Positions 18,113 through 28,440 of a DNA stretch of 64,000 bases are shown here, in pieces; within the stretch, counting starts at the first letter, position 1; the number at the start of each line of letters is the position of its first letter. The stretch covers positions 1-64,000 of the forward strand of contig NZ_JYOV01000006.1 of NCBI RefSeq assembly GCF_000963255.1, read 5' to 3'. Both the position numbers and the translations under genes were made by a program. Source of the stretch: Streptococcus infantis. Its GTDB lineage: Bacteria > Bacillota > Bacilli > Lactobacillales > Streptococcaceae. The notes beneath the pieces were generated by a model. That model was not told the origin of the DNA and made no database searches. It worked only from the letters and a program-made list of their open reading frames with translations.

Positions 18113-18144
18113 AAAAATCCTCCAAAGCTTAGCTCTGAAGGATT
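18113..18144 (-). terminator. Intrinsic terminator of leuS
   Basis: Minus strand AATCCTTCAGAGCT / AGCTTTGGAGGATT stem then five T, 91 nt after the leuS stop. Confidence 0.8.
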
Positions 18145-18150
18145 CATTTT

Positions 18151-18184
18151 TTATTTCACAACAATATTTACAAGTTTGGTTGGC
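18151..18184 (-). repeat. Duplicated 3' tail of leuS
   Basis: Minus strand codes [10 protein letters not shown] plus a stop and matches the true leuS end [10 protein letters not shown] plus stop (18236-18269) at about 26 of 33 bases. The differences are mostly at third positions. A hairpin-forming inverted repeat (TTCAAT / ATTGAA, about 18182-18208) lies between the two tails. Confidence 0.7.
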
Positions 18185-18235
18185 TTCAATGGTCCAGTGG
18201 ACTATTGAAGGTGGCAGATAGGGCTAATAAACTCG

Positions 18236-20737
18236 TTATTTAACGACAATATTCACGAGTTTATTAGGTACCGCAATCACCTTCACAATTTCTTTGCCAT
18301 CGATCTCTGCCTTAACTTTTTCGTTAGCCAGAGCCACTTCTTGCAATTCTTCGCGTGAAAGGTCTTTAGCGACCATCAATTTAGCACGGACTTTTCCTTT
18401 GATTTGGACGACGATTTCGACTTCGTCTTCAACCATTTTGCTTTCATCCCATGTTGGCCAAGCTACGTAAGAGATAGACTCACCTGTTGCTACGACTGTT
18501 TGCCAGAGTTCTTCTGCCAAGTGAGGTGCAAATGGTGCGATCAATTGGATAAAGCCTTTGGCGTAATCCACATAGAGTTTATCTTCCTTGTTCGCCGCAT
18601 TGACAAAGACCATGAGTTGAGCAATAGCTGTGTTGAACTTCATAGACTCGATTTGCTCAGTGACAGATTTAACGGTTTCATTGTAAACCTTGTCAAGAGC
18701 ACCATTATTTTCCGCAACAATTTCTTTACTTGTAATCAAACGGTACACACGGTCAAGGAATTTACGGCTTCCTTCCAGGCCTTCTTCTGACCAAGCAATG
18801 GAAGCATCAAGTGGTCCCATAAACATTTCATAGACACGAAGGGTGTCGGCACCGTATTGTTCCACCACATCATCAGGGTTGACTACGTTCTTGAGGGATT
18901 TAGACATCTTGGCTGGTGCTTGCTCCAATTCTTCTCCTGTTTCCACATGGAAGAAGGAACCATCACGTTTTTCAACCTTGTCAGTCGCTACAAGAGCACC
19001 ACGGTGGTCACGGTAACTTGTGCCCAAAATCATTCCTTGGTTAAAGAGTTTTTGGAATGGTTCTTTAGTAGGTACAACACCGATATCATAGAGGAATTTA
19101 TGCCAGAAACGAGCGTAAAGCAAGTGAAGTACAGCATGCTCTGCACCACCCACGTAGATATCTACTGGCAACCATTGTTTGAGAAGGTCCTCATCAGCCA
19201 ATTTCTCAGTATTGTGTGGGTCAATATAGCGGAGGTAGTACCAGCTTGAACCAGCCCATTGTGGCATGGTGTTTGTTTCACGACGACCCTTGACACCATC
19301 TTCACGAGTCACTTCAAGCCAGTCTGCCAAGTTGGCCAGTGGGCTTTCACCAGTACCTGAAGGGCGGATGTCCTTGGTTACTGGCAAGACAAGTGGCAAT
19401 TCACTTTCTGGAACAGCTGTCGAAGTTCCATCTTCCCAATGAATGATTGGGATTGGTTCACCCCAGTAACGTTGACGGCTAAAGAGCCAGTCGCGGAGGC
19501 GGTAGGTAACCTTCTCTTGTCCACAACCTTTCTCTTCCAACCAAGCCACAATCTTGGCAATAGCGTCTTCTTTATTCAATCCATCTAGGAAGTCAGAATT
19601 AACATGAAGGCCATCTTCTGTGTAGGCAGCATCTTCAACGTTTCCACCTTCCAGCACTTCTACGATTGGAAGGTCAAATTGTTTGGCAAATTCCCAGTCA
19701 CGTTGGTCGTGGGCAGGTACAGCCATAACAGCACCTGTTCCGTAGCTAGCAAGAACATAGTCCGCAATCCAGATTGGAATTTCCTTGCCATTGACAGGGT
19801 TGATAGCATAAGCACCAGTCCAAACCCCTGTTTTTTCCTTGGCAAGGTCTGTACGAGCTAGGTCAGATTTTAAGCTAGCTTGGTGTTTGTAGTCAGCCAC
19901 AGCTTGAGCCTGCTCTGGGCTTGTAATAGCGTCAACCAAGTCATGCTCAGGAGCCAAAACAGTGAAAGTCGCTCCGAAAAGGGTATCTGGACGAGTGGTA
20001 AAGACGGTGAATTCCTTATCTGTTCCTTTTACTTTGAAAGTGACATTGGCACCAGTTGATTTCCCAATCCAGTTGCGTTGCATATCCTTGATAGACTCTG
20101 GCCAGTCAAGCTCATCCAAATCATTGAGCAAGCGCTCCGCATAGGCAGTGATTTTAAGCATCCATTGGCGCATTGGTTTACGGACAACTGGATAGCCTCC
20201 ACGCTCAGATGTTCCATCTGGAAGAACTTCTTCGTTGGCGATAGCTGTTCCCAATTCTTCAACCCAGTTTACTGGCACTTCAGCTTCATAAGCCAAGCCT
20301 TTTTTGTAAAGCTTAGTGAAGATCCATTGCGTCCACTTGTAGTAGTTCGGATCTGTAGTATTGACTTCACGGTCCCAGTCGTAAGAGAATCCAAGCGCAT
20401 TGATTTGGCGTTTGAAGTTGGCAATGTTTTCTGCTGTGAATTCCGCTGGGTCATTACCTGTATCCATAGCGTATTGCTCTGCAGGCAAACCAAAGGCATC
20501 CCAGCCCATTGGGTGAAGGACATTGTAGCCTTGCGCACGTTTGAAACGGCTGAGGATATCAGTCGCTGTGTAGCCTTCTGGGTGTCCTACGTGCAGACCC
20601 GCTCCAGATGGGTAAGGGAACATATCAAGCGCATAAAACTTAGGTTTTGAAGCGTCTGTTCCTGTCTTAAAAGTGTGATTGTCAGCCCAGTATTTTTGCC
20701 ACTTAGGCTCGATTTCTTTATGATTGTAAAAACTCAT
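18236..20737 (-). CDS. leuS: Leucyl-tRNA synthetase
   Basis: 833 residues, normal for bacterial LeuRS. The class I HIGH-type motif is [17 protein letters not shown] (near residues 40-56) and the KMSKS loop is AKMSKSLKN (near 615). The editing domain contains [12 protein letters not shown], and the catalytic tryptophan segment [12 protein letters not shown] is present. The C-terminal anticodon domain ends KLVNIVVK. It charges tRNA-Leu for translation and proofreads isoleucine and norvaline. It is monocistronic, with its own promoter (TATAAT at 20767-20772) and terminator. No leucine T-box was seen in the short leader. Confidence 0.98.
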   Translation of the reverse strand: MSFYNHKEIEPKWQKYWADNHTFKTGTDASKPKFYALDMFPYPSGAGLHVGHPEGYTATDILSRFKRAQGYNVLHPMGWDAFGLPAEQYAMDTGNDPAEFTAENIANFKRQINALGFSYDWDREVNTTDPNYYKWTQWIFTKLYKKGLAYEAEVPVNWVEELGTAIANEEVLPDGTSERGGYPVVRKPMRQWMLKITAYAERLLNDLDELDWPESIKDMQRNWIGKSTGANVTFKVKGTDKEFTVFTTRPDTLFGATFTVLAPEHDLVDAITSPEQAQAVADYKHQASLKSDLARTDLAKEKTGVWTGAYAINPVNGKEIPIWIADYVLASYGTGAVMAVPAHDQRDWEFAKQFDLPIVEVLEGGNVEDAAYTEDGLHVNSDFLDGLNKEDAIAKIVAWLEEKGCGQEKVTYRLRDWLFSRQRYWGEPIPIIHWEDGTSTAVPESELPLVLPVTKDIRPSGTGESPLANLADWLEVTREDGVKGRRETNTMPQWAGSSWYYLRYIDPHNTEKLADEDLLKQWLPVDIYVGGAEHAVLHLLYARFWHKFLYDIGVVPTKEPFQKLFNQGMILGTSYRDHRGALVATDKVEKRDGSFFHVETGEELEQAPAKMSKSLKNVVNPDDVVEQYGADTLRVYEMFMGPLDASIAWSEEGLEGSRKFLDRVYRLITSKEIVAENNGALDKVYNETVKSVTEQIESMKFNTAIAQLMVFVNAANKEDKLYVDYAKGFIQLIAPFAPHLAEELWQTVVATGESISYVAWPTWDESKMVEDEVEIVVQIKGKVRAKLMVAKDLSREELQEVALANEKVKAEIDGKEIVKVIAVPNKLVNIVVK

Positions 20738-20766
20738 AGCGTCTCTCCAATTTTCGTGATGCTCCT

Positions 20767-20772
20767 ATTATA
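20767..20772 (-). promoter_or_regulatory. -10 box of leuS
   Basis: Minus strand TGG-TATAAT, 29 nt before the ATG. GGAGAG lies near the start codon. Confidence 0.6.
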
Positions 20773-20886
20773 CCATTTTTAGGGGGATTTAGTCTCTTTC
20801 TTTTCAACTCTTTTCTCTTTTCACCTTGCCTTCCATTTTTAATACTGCTATACTTACTTTAGTATGCTCTTTATAAGAGGTAATTT

Positions 20887-22536
20887 ATGGCCCATTCTTT
20901 TAAACATTCTCTCCAAAAAGAAATTCTTCACCGTAGTTCTTTGGCTGCTTTAGCTACCTCGTTTTTACTCCTCATTCTCCTGTTTGGTTTTTCCTATTTC
21001 CTGCAAAAGCAACAACTCACCAAGGATACCCAACAGATCGTCCAGCATATTCGGAACATGAAACAAGCGAACTATCAATTACTGGAGACCATGAATCAAA
21101 AAATGATTCCAGAATTTTTAGAGGGTAAACACACTGACCGAGAACTCTTTAGTCTATTTTATGAAACAAAAGCTCAACTGAAACTCAGTTCTGATTTTAT
21201 CATCCTTGACGACACAGGAGAACTTCTCTTTAGTACCAATCGCAACCATCAAGAAACTATTTTAGCTCCTTATTATTTAAAATTGTTAATTCAAAATCCG
21301 ATTCAAGGAACTATTACAGAAAAGGTTGCTTTGTCAATAGATAAACAACATTACGCACTCTTCATTATGCCTATCGTTCAAAATCAACGAGTTAAGGCTT
21401 ATAGCATTTCTTTTGTAAATGAAAATGAATTTGTATCCAGTATTCCTCTCATCAATTCAAAATACGCCATTACAGATACTTTTGGAAACATCTACTCTAG
21501 TAATACCAATCAATTTACTCAATCAACTCTGGAAAAATTTGATGAAAAATTACTCCAGTCTAAAACTCATTGGTACGTTGAAAATCCACTTCTGATTGAA
21601 AAACGTAAAATTGAACCGATTTTCTCAATCTACACCTTTCAATCTTTCTTTCCCATTCCGAGTTTACTAGGGCTTGCTTCTGTCTTAACACTCTGTATCT
21701 TTCTATTATACTTCTGGCAGGCGAGACGAATTGCTTATAAAATCGCGACGCACAATGCTGGCCCTATTGAAAGTCTGGTCTATCAACTACAGGAAATCCC
21801 CAAGAAAAAGGAAAAGAAACTCACTCTCCGTACTGGGGATGAATTTGAACTGATTGCTGAGAAAATCACCGATATGCTCCAAGAGTTGGATGAGCTCCAT
21901 CAAAAGATGTTGACCATTGAGAAAGAAAAGTGGGTCTTTGAAAGAAAGATGCTGGAAGCTCAGTTTAATCCTCACTTTCTCTACAATACCTTGGAAACTA
22001 TTAAAATCACGAGTATGATTGATGCCAGTATTACTCAAGATCTAATTCAAAATCTCACACGCATCCTACGATATAGTGTAACTGAACTAGAAAAAGAAAC
22101 GACTATTGGGCAGGACCTAGAGATTATCGAAGCTTATCTGAAAATCCATCAGATTCGATTTGAACATTTTTCTTATCAGATTGACTGTTCTGAGAATCTA
22201 CATTCCCAAACTATTCCAAAACTTTTCCTATTACCCCTTGTAGAAAATGCTCTAAAATACGGAAGGCAGTATCGTATCGACCTTGCCATCTCTATCCAAA
22301 TCACTCAAGAGCAGGAAGCACTGACCTTTATCGTTAAGGATAATGCTGGTGGTCTAACCAAACAAGAACGCCTACATATCTTAGAATCCTTGGACAGCCC
22401 ACATACACAGCACGGTATTGTCAATAGTTACAAACGATTGAATAACTTTTTTGAAAATGTCGAATTAGATTTAGGAGTGAACCCGCAAGGTGAAACCTGG
22501 GTAAAATTTGTCACGAAAGGAAGAACGCATGTTTAA
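20887..22536 (+). CDS. Sensor histidine kinase, YesM/HptS type
   Basis: 549 residues. Membrane segment 1 lies near 19-38, an extracytoplasmic sensor spans about 40-250, and segment 2 lies near 255-277. A HAMP-like linker, then a His_kinase domain with FNPHFLYN (phospho-acceptor His363) and an HATPase with LPLVENALKYG and DNAGGL, follow. This class phosphorylates AraC-type response regulators and is often adjacent to a binding protein that presents the ligand. It overlaps the regulator gene by 8 nt. The next genes are an AfuA-like importer, so the natural stimulus is probably that importer's substrate. Confidence 0.88.
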   Translation: MAHSFKHSLQKEILHRSSLAALATSFLLLILLFGFSYFLQKQQLTKDTQQIVQHIRNMKQANYQLLETMNQKMIPEFLEGKHTDRELFSLFYETKAQLKLSSDFIILDDTGELLFSTNRNHQETILAPYYLKLLIQNPIQGTITEKVALSIDKQHYALFIMPIVQNQRVKAYSISFVNENEFVSSIPLINSKYAITDTFGNIYSSNTNQFTQSTLEKFDEKLLQSKTHWYVENPLLIEKRKIEPIFSIYTFQSFFPIPSLLGLASVLTLCIFLLYFWQARRIAYKIATHNAGPIESLVYQLQEIPKKKEKKLTLRTGDEFELIAEKITDMLQELDELHQKMLTIEKEKWVFERKMLEAQFNPHFLYNTLETIKITSMIDASITQDLIQNLTRILRYSVTELEKETTIGQDLEIIEAYLKIHQIRFEHFSYQIDCSENLHSQTIPKLFLLPLVENALKYGRQYRIDLAISIQITQEQEALTFIVKDNAGGLTKQERLHILESLDSPHTQHGIVNSYKRLNNFFENVELDLGVNPQGETWVKFVTKGRTHV

Positions 22537-23299
22537 GTTAATCATTGTCGAAGACGAACACCTGATCCGAAAATGGCTTGAAATTGCCGTAGACTACTCA
22601 GCCTTAGGCATTCAAGTAGTTGGAACTGCAAGTCACGGACAAGAAGGCATGGAGTTAATTCAAAAAGAGAAACCACACATCGTCCTGACAGACATTACCA
22701 TGCCCATCATGGATGCTTTTATGATGTTTGAAGCGACTCGTTCACTCTCTTATGAAAAAGTGATCCTCTCAGGCTATAATGATTTCCAAAACGCAAAAAA
22801 GGCTATGCAATTCGGAGCAGTGGACTTCCTCCCAAAACCCATAAATGTCGCAGAATTAACAGAGTGTTTAGAAAAAATAACTCTGCGCCTCAAGATGGAT
22901 CAACACCAAACCAATCCATTTTTACAAGACTACCAAGCCTTTGTCACCTCGCTTCAAAAAATCAATCCTCAAAACCAATTGATTCAACAAATTCTCGAAT
23001 TTGTACACCAACACTACTACCTGCACTTTACCATTTCGACCATTGCAGAGAATCTAGGCTATAGCGAAAGTTATCTCTACAAGGTTATCAAAGAAGATTT
23101 CCCTATCACCTTGAACGAATACATTCTTCAGTATCGTTTAAAACAAGCCGTTGAAAAGATGAGTCAACATCCTGATTCCCCTCTTAGCCAAATCGCTGAA
23201 GAAGTCGGCTTTTCAGACTATAAATATTTTGGTAAAGTTTTTAAGAAATACTTTCATATCTCTCCTAAAGAGTTAAAATCCATTGGAAGAATAGTTTAG
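22529..23299 (+). CDS. Response regulator with AraC-type DNA-binding domain, YesN/HptR type
   Basis: 256 residues from the ATG at 22529 (AAAGGAAGAACGC upstream). The receiver domain has the acidic pocket VEDE (7-10), phospho-acceptor Asp55 in LTDITMP, and Lys in FLPKP. The C-terminal AraC HTH pair begins near 165 (IAENLGYSESYLYKVIKEDF and IAEEVGFSDYKYFGKVFKKYF). It is translationally coupled to the kinase. The likely target is the ABC importer operon starting 110 nt downstream. Confidence 0.9.
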   Translation: MFKLIIVEDEHLIRKWLEIAVDYSALGIQVVGTASHGQEGMELIQKEKPHIVLTDITMPIMDAFMMFEATRSLSYEKVILSGYNDFQNAKKAMQFGAVDFLPKPINVAELTECLEKITLRLKMDQHQTNPFLQDYQAFVTSLQKINPQNQLIQQILEFVHQHYYLHFTISTIAENLGYSESYLYKVIKEDFPITLNEYILQYRLKQAVEKMSQHPDSPLSQIAEEVGFSDYKYFGKVFKKYFHISPKELKSIGRIV

Positions 23300-23355
23300 A
23301 CACTGTTCTTCTTTTTTGTAGAGAATTTTACCCCATTAGGATAGAATTTTAGGTT

Positions 23356-23382
23356 TTAAAAGCGCTTTCATTGCTTTACAAT
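23356..23382 (+). promoter_or_regulatory. cre-like site and promoter of the AfuA-type importer
   Basis: TTAAAAGCGCTTTCAT (23356-23371) matches the CcpA site consensus with one mismatch on each reading. A TACAAT -10 follows at 23377-23382 and a GGAGG before the ATG at 23413. The site overlaps the promoter spacer, so CcpA would repress in glucose. Confidence 0.5.
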
Positions 23383-23412
23383 AGAGGTAACAAAACTATG
23401 GAGGTATCCATC

Positions 23413-24459
23413 ATGAAAAAGAAATGGATGTATTATGCTGCGTGTGGACTTGCTATTTTGGGGCTTGCTGCCTGCTCTTCTGATGACGCTTCAGGAGAAA
23501 AAGCAGCTGAAAATGGAGGAAGCGATACTCTAGTAGTCTACTCCCCAAACTCAGAGGGATTGATTGGAGCAACTATTCCTGCTTTTGAAGAAAAGTATGG
23601 TATCAAGGTTGAACTCATTCAAGCAGGAACAGGTGAACTCTTTAAAAAACTAGAATCTGAAAAAGAAGCCCCTGTGGCAGATATCATCTTTGGTGGTTCC
23701 TATACCCAATATGCTACCCACGGGGAACTTTTTGAAAATTACGTATCAACGGAAAACGATAATGTCATTAAAGAATATCAAAATACAACTGGCTACTCAA
23801 CTCCTTATACATTGGATGGTAGTGTTTTGATCGTCAACCCTGACTTGACTAAGGGGATGAATATTGAAGGTTATAGCGACCTCATCAAACCAGAACTCAA
23901 AGGAAAAATCGCAACTGCAGACCCAGCCAACTCTTCTAGCGCCTTTGCTCAACTAACAAACATGTTACAAGCTGAGGGCGGCTATACAGACGCCAAGGCT
24001 TGGACTTATGTCAAAGATCTCTTTACTTTGATTGACGGTAAAATCGGCTCAAGTTCATCTGGCGTCTACAAGGCCGTAGCAGATGGAGAAATGGCTGTTG
24101 GTCTTTCTTACGAAGACCCCGCAGTGAAACTTCTAAACGACGGAGCTAACATCAAGGTTGTTTATCCAAAAGAAGGTACTGTCTTCCTGCCTGCTAGCGC
24201 TGCTATTATTAAAAACGCTAAAAATATGGAAAACGCTAAGAAATTTATCGATTTCATCATTTCTCAAGAAGTCCAAGACACGCTTGGTACAACAACTACT
24301 AACCGTCCAGTTCGTAAAAATGCTAAAACTAGCGAAAACATGAAACCAATCGAACAAATTAAAACACTAACTGAAGACTATGATTATGTCATCAAAAATA
24401 AATCAGATATCGTGAAGAAATACAACGAAGTCTTTACAGATATCCAATCTAAACAGTAA
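23413..24459 (+). CDS. ABC transporter substrate-binding lipoprotein, AfuA/FbpA family
   Basis: 348 residues from the ATG at 23413 with GGAGG upstream. The lipobox LGLAAC places the lipid on Cys21. The mature protein has the extracellular solute-binding fold 1/6 (LVVYSPNSEGLI.., FGGSYTQYATHGELFENY.., SSSGVYKAVADGEMAVGLSYEDPAV). The family is usually annotated as ferric iron, but close relatives bind hexose phosphates (AfuA, HptA) or phosphoglycerate-type ligands. The adjacent two-component system of the HptRS type and a cre-like site favour an organophosphate here. First gene of a three-gene importer operon. Confidence 0.87.
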   Translation: MKKKWMYYAACGLAILGLAACSSDDASGEKAAENGGSDTLVVYSPNSEGLIGATIPAFEEKYGIKVELIQAGTGELFKKLESEKEAPVADIIFGGSYTQYATHGELFENYVSTENDNVIKEYQNTTGYSTPYTLDGSVLIVNPDLTKGMNIEGYSDLIKPELKGKIATADPANSSSAFAQLTNMLQAEGGYTDAKAWTYVKDLFTLIDGKIGSSSSGVYKAVADGEMAVGLSYEDPAVKLLNDGANIKVVYPKEGTVFLPASAAIIKNAKNMENAKKFIDFIISQEVQDTLGTTTTNRPVRKNAKTSENMKPIEQIKTLTEDYDYVIKNKSDIVKKYNEVFTDIQSKQ

Positions 24460-24471
24460 AAGAGGTTGACT

Positions 24472-25563
24472 ATGAGTGAGATCAAGATTATCAATGCCAA
24501 GAAAATTTATCACGATGTAGCTGTTATCGAAAATCTAAGCGTGACCATTCCTAAGGGGAGCCTTTTCACTCTCCTTGGGCCTTCAGGCTGTGGGAAAACA
24601 ACCTTACTTCGTATGATTGCAGGTTTCAATAGCATCGAAGGAGGAGAGTTCTACTTCGACGATACTAAAATCAACAACATGGAACCCAGCAAGCGAAACA
24701 TTGGGATGGTTTTCCAAAACTATGCAATTTTCCCACATTTGACAGTGCGTGATAACGTTGCATTCGGGCTCAAGCAAAAGAAAGTTCCAAAAGATGAACT
24801 CATCGAACAAACAAATAAATACCTTGAGTTGATGCAGATTGCCCAGTATGCTGATCGTAAACCAGATAAACTTAGTGGTGGTCAGCAACAACGGGTTGCC
24901 CTAGCACGTGCCTTGGCTGTTAATCCTAGCGTTCTCCTCATGGACGAACCCCTCAGTAACCTAGATGCCAAACTTCGCTTGGATATGCGTCAGGCTATTC
25001 GCGAAATTCAACACGAAGTTGGTATTACAACTGTCTATGTAACTCACGACCAAGAAGAAGCTATGGCCATTTCTGACCAAATTGCTGTTATGAAAGACGG
25101 GGTTATTCAACAAATTGGTCGTCCAAAAGAGCTCTACCACAAACCAGCAAATGAATTTGTTGCAACCTTTATTGGTAGAACAAATATAATCCCTGCTCGT
25201 TTGGAAAAGCAAGCTGACGGAGCTTACATCGTCTTTGAAGATGGTTATTCTCTTCGTATTCCAGCACTAGACCAGGTGGAAGAACAAGCTATTCATGTCA
25301 GCATTCGTCCCGAAGAATTTATCCGTGACGAAAACGGACCAATCGATGGAACAATTACTGACAGTGTCTATCTTGGACTTAATACCGAATACTTCATTGA
25401 GACAGGATTTGCTTCAAAACTTCAGGTAAGTGAAGAATCTACATTTGAAGAAGATTTGAAAAAAGGAGATCGCGTTCGTTTGCGTATCAATACTCAGAAA
25501 CTCAATGTCTTCTCTGAAGATGGTTCGCGCAATCTCATAAAAGGAGTCAGCCATGGAGCGTAA
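24472..25563 (+). CDS. ABC transporter ATP-binding protein, AfuC/PotA type
   Basis: 363 residues from the ATG at 24472 (AGAGG upstream). Walker A GPSGCGKT (36-43), signature LSGGQQQRVALARAL and Walker B VLLMDEPLSNLDA are all intact. A C-terminal TOBE-type domain (about 270-363) is present, as in carbohydrate and iron/phosphonate importers. It powers uptake with the two-domain permease downstream, whose gene overlaps by 11 nt. Confidence 0.92.
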   Translation: MSEIKIINAKKIYHDVAVIENLSVTIPKGSLFTLLGPSGCGKTTLLRMIAGFNSIEGGEFYFDDTKINNMEPSKRNIGMVFQNYAIFPHLTVRDNVAFGLKQKKVPKDELIEQTNKYLELMQIAQYADRKPDKLSGGQQQRVALARALAVNPSVLLMDEPLSNLDAKLRLDMRQAIREIQHEVGITTVYVTHDQEEAMAISDQIAVMKDGVIQQIGRPKELYHKPANEFVATFIGRTNIIPARLEKQADGAYIVFEDGYSLRIPALDQVEEQAIHVSIRPEEFIRDENGPIDGTITDSVYLGLNTEYFIETGFASKLQVSEESTFEEDLKKGDRVRLRINTQKLNVFSEDGSRNLIKGVSHGA

Positions 25564-27211
25564 AAAACTAAATATCTGGACTGCGTCTTCCTTCTTCATC
25601 TTCCTTACTTATCTTGTTTTTCTGGTCTATCCAATTGTTACGGTATTAAAACAGGCACTAGTACATGAAGGGCATTTCTCATTAGAAAATTTTGTTACTT
25701 TCTTTAGCAAATCTTACTACTCTGAAACCCTTATCAACAGTTTCAAGGTTTCTGTAACTGCCACCGTTACTTCTGTCCTTGTTGGTACCTTGCTAGCTTA
25801 TCTTTTTTCAATGTATGACTTCAAGGGAAAGAAATTTTTACAAATCTTGATTATCATCGCATCCATGTCAGCTCCCTTTGTAGGTGCCTATTCTTGGATT
25901 CTATTGCTGGGAAGAAACGGGGTTATCACAAAGTTTCTAACCAACACACTTCACTTGCCAGGTCTTGACATCTACGGTTTCAAAGGTATTGTGCTTGTCT
26001 TTACACTTCAACTCTTCCCTCTCGTCTTTCTTTACGTAGCTGGGACTATGAAGAGTATCGACAACTCCCTCTTGGAAGCTGCTGAAAGCATGGGATCTTT
26101 CGGTCTAAAACGAATTGTAACAGTCGTTTTACCTCTCTTGGTTCCAACCTTACTAGCAGCTGCACTCCTCGTCTTTATGAGAGCCTTCTCGGACTTTGGT
26201 ACTCCGATGTTGATTGGTGAGGGATATCGTACCTTCCCAGTCTTGATCTATACACAGTTTATCAGTGAAGTAGGAGGCAACTCTGCCTTCGCATCAGCCT
26301 TAGCAATTATGGCAATTACAATCGCCCTAGTTATCTTCCTCATCCAAAAATACGTTTCAAATCGTTACAGTTTCAGTATGAACTCGCTTCATCCAATTGA
26401 ACCTAAGAAAACGACAAAAGGGAAGATGGCTGCTATTTATGTGACAGTTTATGGCATTATCTTATTCTCTGTTTTGCCTCAAGTTTACTTGATTTATACA
26501 TCCTTCCTGAAAACATCTGGTATGGTTTTCGTCAAAGGATATTCACTAAACAGCTATAAGACTGCCTTTAGCCGTATGGGATCTGCTATTTTTAATACCA
26601 TTCGTATCCCTCTCCTTGCCTTGGTTCTCGTTGTTGTCTTTGCGACCTTTATCTCCTATCTTGCAGTTCGCAAACGTAACCTATTTACCAACTTAATCGA
26701 TAGTCTTAGTATGGTACCTTATATCGTACCAGGAACTGTACTCGGTATTGCCTTTATCTCTTCATTCAATACAGGCCTCTTCGGAAGTGGTTTCCTGATG
26801 ATTACTGGAACAGCCTTCATCTTGATTATGTCCTTATCTGTCAGAAGACTTCCTTATACCATTCGTTCTTCAGTTGCTAGTTTGCAACAAATTGCTCCTA
26901 GTATTGAAGAAGCAGCAGAAAGCTTGGGAAGTAGCCGTTTCAATACCTTTACTAAAATCACAACCCCAATGATGCTTTCAGGGATCATCTCAGGAGCAAT
27001 CCTTTCATGGGTAACAATGATTTCGGAACTATCTACTTCCATTCTCTTATATAACGTTAAAACTAGAACAATGACCGTAGCTATTTACACTGAAGTACTT
27101 CGTGGGAATTATGGTGTGGCAGCAGCCCTATCTACTATCCTCACTATCTTGACAGTTACTTCCTTGTTACTATTTATGAAAATTTCTAAAAATAACAGCA
27201 TTACGCTCTAG
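25553..27211 (+). CDS. ABC transporter permease, fused two-domain AfuB/FbpB type
   Basis: 552 residues with about 12 membrane segments and two copies of the BPD_transp_1 domain. The coupling loops are EAAESMGSFGLKRIVTVVLPLLVP (first half) and EEAAESLGSSRFNTFTKITTPMM (second half). A fused permease is characteristic of the FbpB/AfuB/PhnU branch. The start lies within the end of the ATPase gene with an AAAGGAG ribosome site. An intrinsic terminator closes the operon. Confidence 0.9.
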   Translation: MERKKLNIWTASSFFIFLTYLVFLVYPIVTVLKQALVHEGHFSLENFVTFFSKSYYSETLINSFKVSVTATVTSVLVGTLLAYLFSMYDFKGKKFLQILIIIASMSAPFVGAYSWILLLGRNGVITKFLTNTLHLPGLDIYGFKGIVLVFTLQLFPLVFLYVAGTMKSIDNSLLEAAESMGSFGLKRIVTVVLPLLVPTLLAAALLVFMRAFSDFGTPMLIGEGYRTFPVLIYTQFISEVGGNSAFASALAIMAITIALVIFLIQKYVSNRYSFSMNSLHPIEPKKTTKGKMAAIYVTVYGIILFSVLPQVYLIYTSFLKTSGMVFVKGYSLNSYKTAFSRMGSAIFNTIRIPLLALVLVVVFATFISYLAVRKRNLFTNLIDSLSMVPYIVPGTVLGIAFISSFNTGLFGSGFLMITGTAFILIMSLSVRRLPYTIRSSVASLQQIAPSIEEAAESLGSSRFNTFTKITTPMMLSGIISGAILSWVTMISELSTSILLYNVKTRTMTVAIYTEVLRGNYGVAAALSTILTILTVTSLLLFMKISKNNSITL

Positions 27212-27227
27212 TTTTTTTCCTACTAAA

Positions 27228-27256
27228 ACAGCCAATTCCCCCTGGCTGTTTTTTTA
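27228..27256 (+). terminator. Terminator of the importer operon
   Basis: ACAGCCA / TGGCTGT stem (27228-27234, 27243-27249) then seven T. Confidence 0.88.
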
Positions 27257-27402
27257 TAACTCTACTTTTGATTTTCCCGAATCATCATCTTCGATAAATA
27301 CAGATTCCTATCAATAGGACATATCTTAGCTAGTTATATAGATGCATGATAGTCCTTTTTATGGTAGAATATAGGAAAGTGCTTTCTCAGAAGGAGGAAA
27401 AT

Positions 27403-28419
27403 ATGAACAAACAAACCATCGCTGTTTTAGGGCCTGGTTCTTGGGGTACTGCGCTGTCACAAGTTCTAAATGACAACGGACACCAAGTGCGTATCTGGGG
27501 AAATATTCCTGATCAAATTGATGAAATTAATACACAACATACTAACAAACGCTATTTTAAGGATACTGTATTAGACGAAAAAATTGTTGCCTATCATGAT
27601 TTGGCAGAAGCCTTGAAGGGTGTTGATGCTGTCTTGTTTGTGGTGCCAACCAAGGTGACCAGATTGGTAGCTCAACAAGTGGCTGCTGTTTTGGATCATA
27701 AAGCGGTGGTCATGCATGCTTCAAAAGGCCTCGAACCAAATAGTCACAAACGTCTTTCAACCATTCTAGAAGAAGAAATCCCTGAAGAATTGCGTAGTGA
27801 GATTGTGGTTGTATCTGGTCCTAGCCATGCAGAAGAAACGGTTGTACGTGATATTACCTTGATTACGGCTGCTTCTAAAGATTTACAGACTGCTCAATAT
27901 GTTCAAAAACTCTTTAGCAACCACTACTTCCGCCTTTACACCAATACGGATGTTATCGGAGTGGAAACAGCTGGTGCTCTTAAAAATATCATCGCTGTTG
28001 GTGCAGGTGCCCTTCATGGACTTGGATTTGGTGATAATGCAAAAGCTGCTATTATCACGCGCGGGCTGGCAGAAATTACCCGTCTGGGAGTTAAACTTGG
28101 AGCAAATCCATTAACTTACAGTGGACTTTCTGGAGTTGGGGATTTAATCGTTACAGGAACTTCTGTCCACTCACGTAACTGGCGTGCTGGAGATGCTCTT
28201 GGTCGCGGTGAAGCCTTGGCAGATATCGAAGCAAATATGGGAATGGTCATTGAAGGTATTTCAACAACCAAAGCTGCTTACGAATTGGCGCAAGAACTCA
28301 GAGTTTATATGCCTATTACCCAAGCCATCTACCAAGTTATTTATGAAAATGTTAATATTAAGGATGCCGTTTCTGAACTCATGAGCAATGAGTTCAAGGC
28401 AGAGAACGAGTGGTCTTAG
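27403..28419 (+). CDS. gpsA: Glycerol-3-phosphate dehydrogenase [NAD(P)+]
   Basis: 338 residues from the ATG at 27403 with AAGGAGG upstream; the longer reading crosses the promoter region. The nucleotide loop [10 protein letters not shown] (10-19) and the catalytic-lysine segment [15 protein letters not shown], followed by [17 protein letters not shown], are diagnostic. It reduces dihydroxyacetone phosphate to sn-glycerol-3-phosphate for phospholipid and teichoic-acid synthesis. galU follows 21 nt later, linking lipid and cell-envelope sugar precursors. A TGG-TAGAAT -10 lies upstream (27362-27370). Confidence 0.97.
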   Translation: MNKQTIAVLGPGSWGTALSQVLNDNGHQVRIWGNIPDQIDEINTQHTNKRYFKDTVLDEKIVAYHDLAEALKGVDAVLFVVPTKVTRLVAQQVAAVLDHKAVVMHASKGLEPNSHKRLSTILEEEIPEELRSEIVVVSGPSHAEETVVRDITLITAASKDLQTAQYVQKLFSNHYFRLYTNTDVIGVETAGALKNIIAVGAGALHGLGFGDNAKAAIITRGLAEITRLGVKLGANPLTYSGLSGVGDLIVTGTSVHSRNWRAGDALGRGEALADIEANMGMVIEGISTTKAAYELAQELRVYMPITQAIYQVIYENVNIKDAVSELMSNEFKAENEWS

Positions 28420-28440
28420 TCACCGTTAGAAAGGAAGCTC

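Noticed and set aside
23413..27211. Firm annotation as ferric iron importer
   Set aside because: Family alone does not prove the ligand; the neighbouring HptRS-like system and cre-like site point elsewhere, so the ligand is left open.
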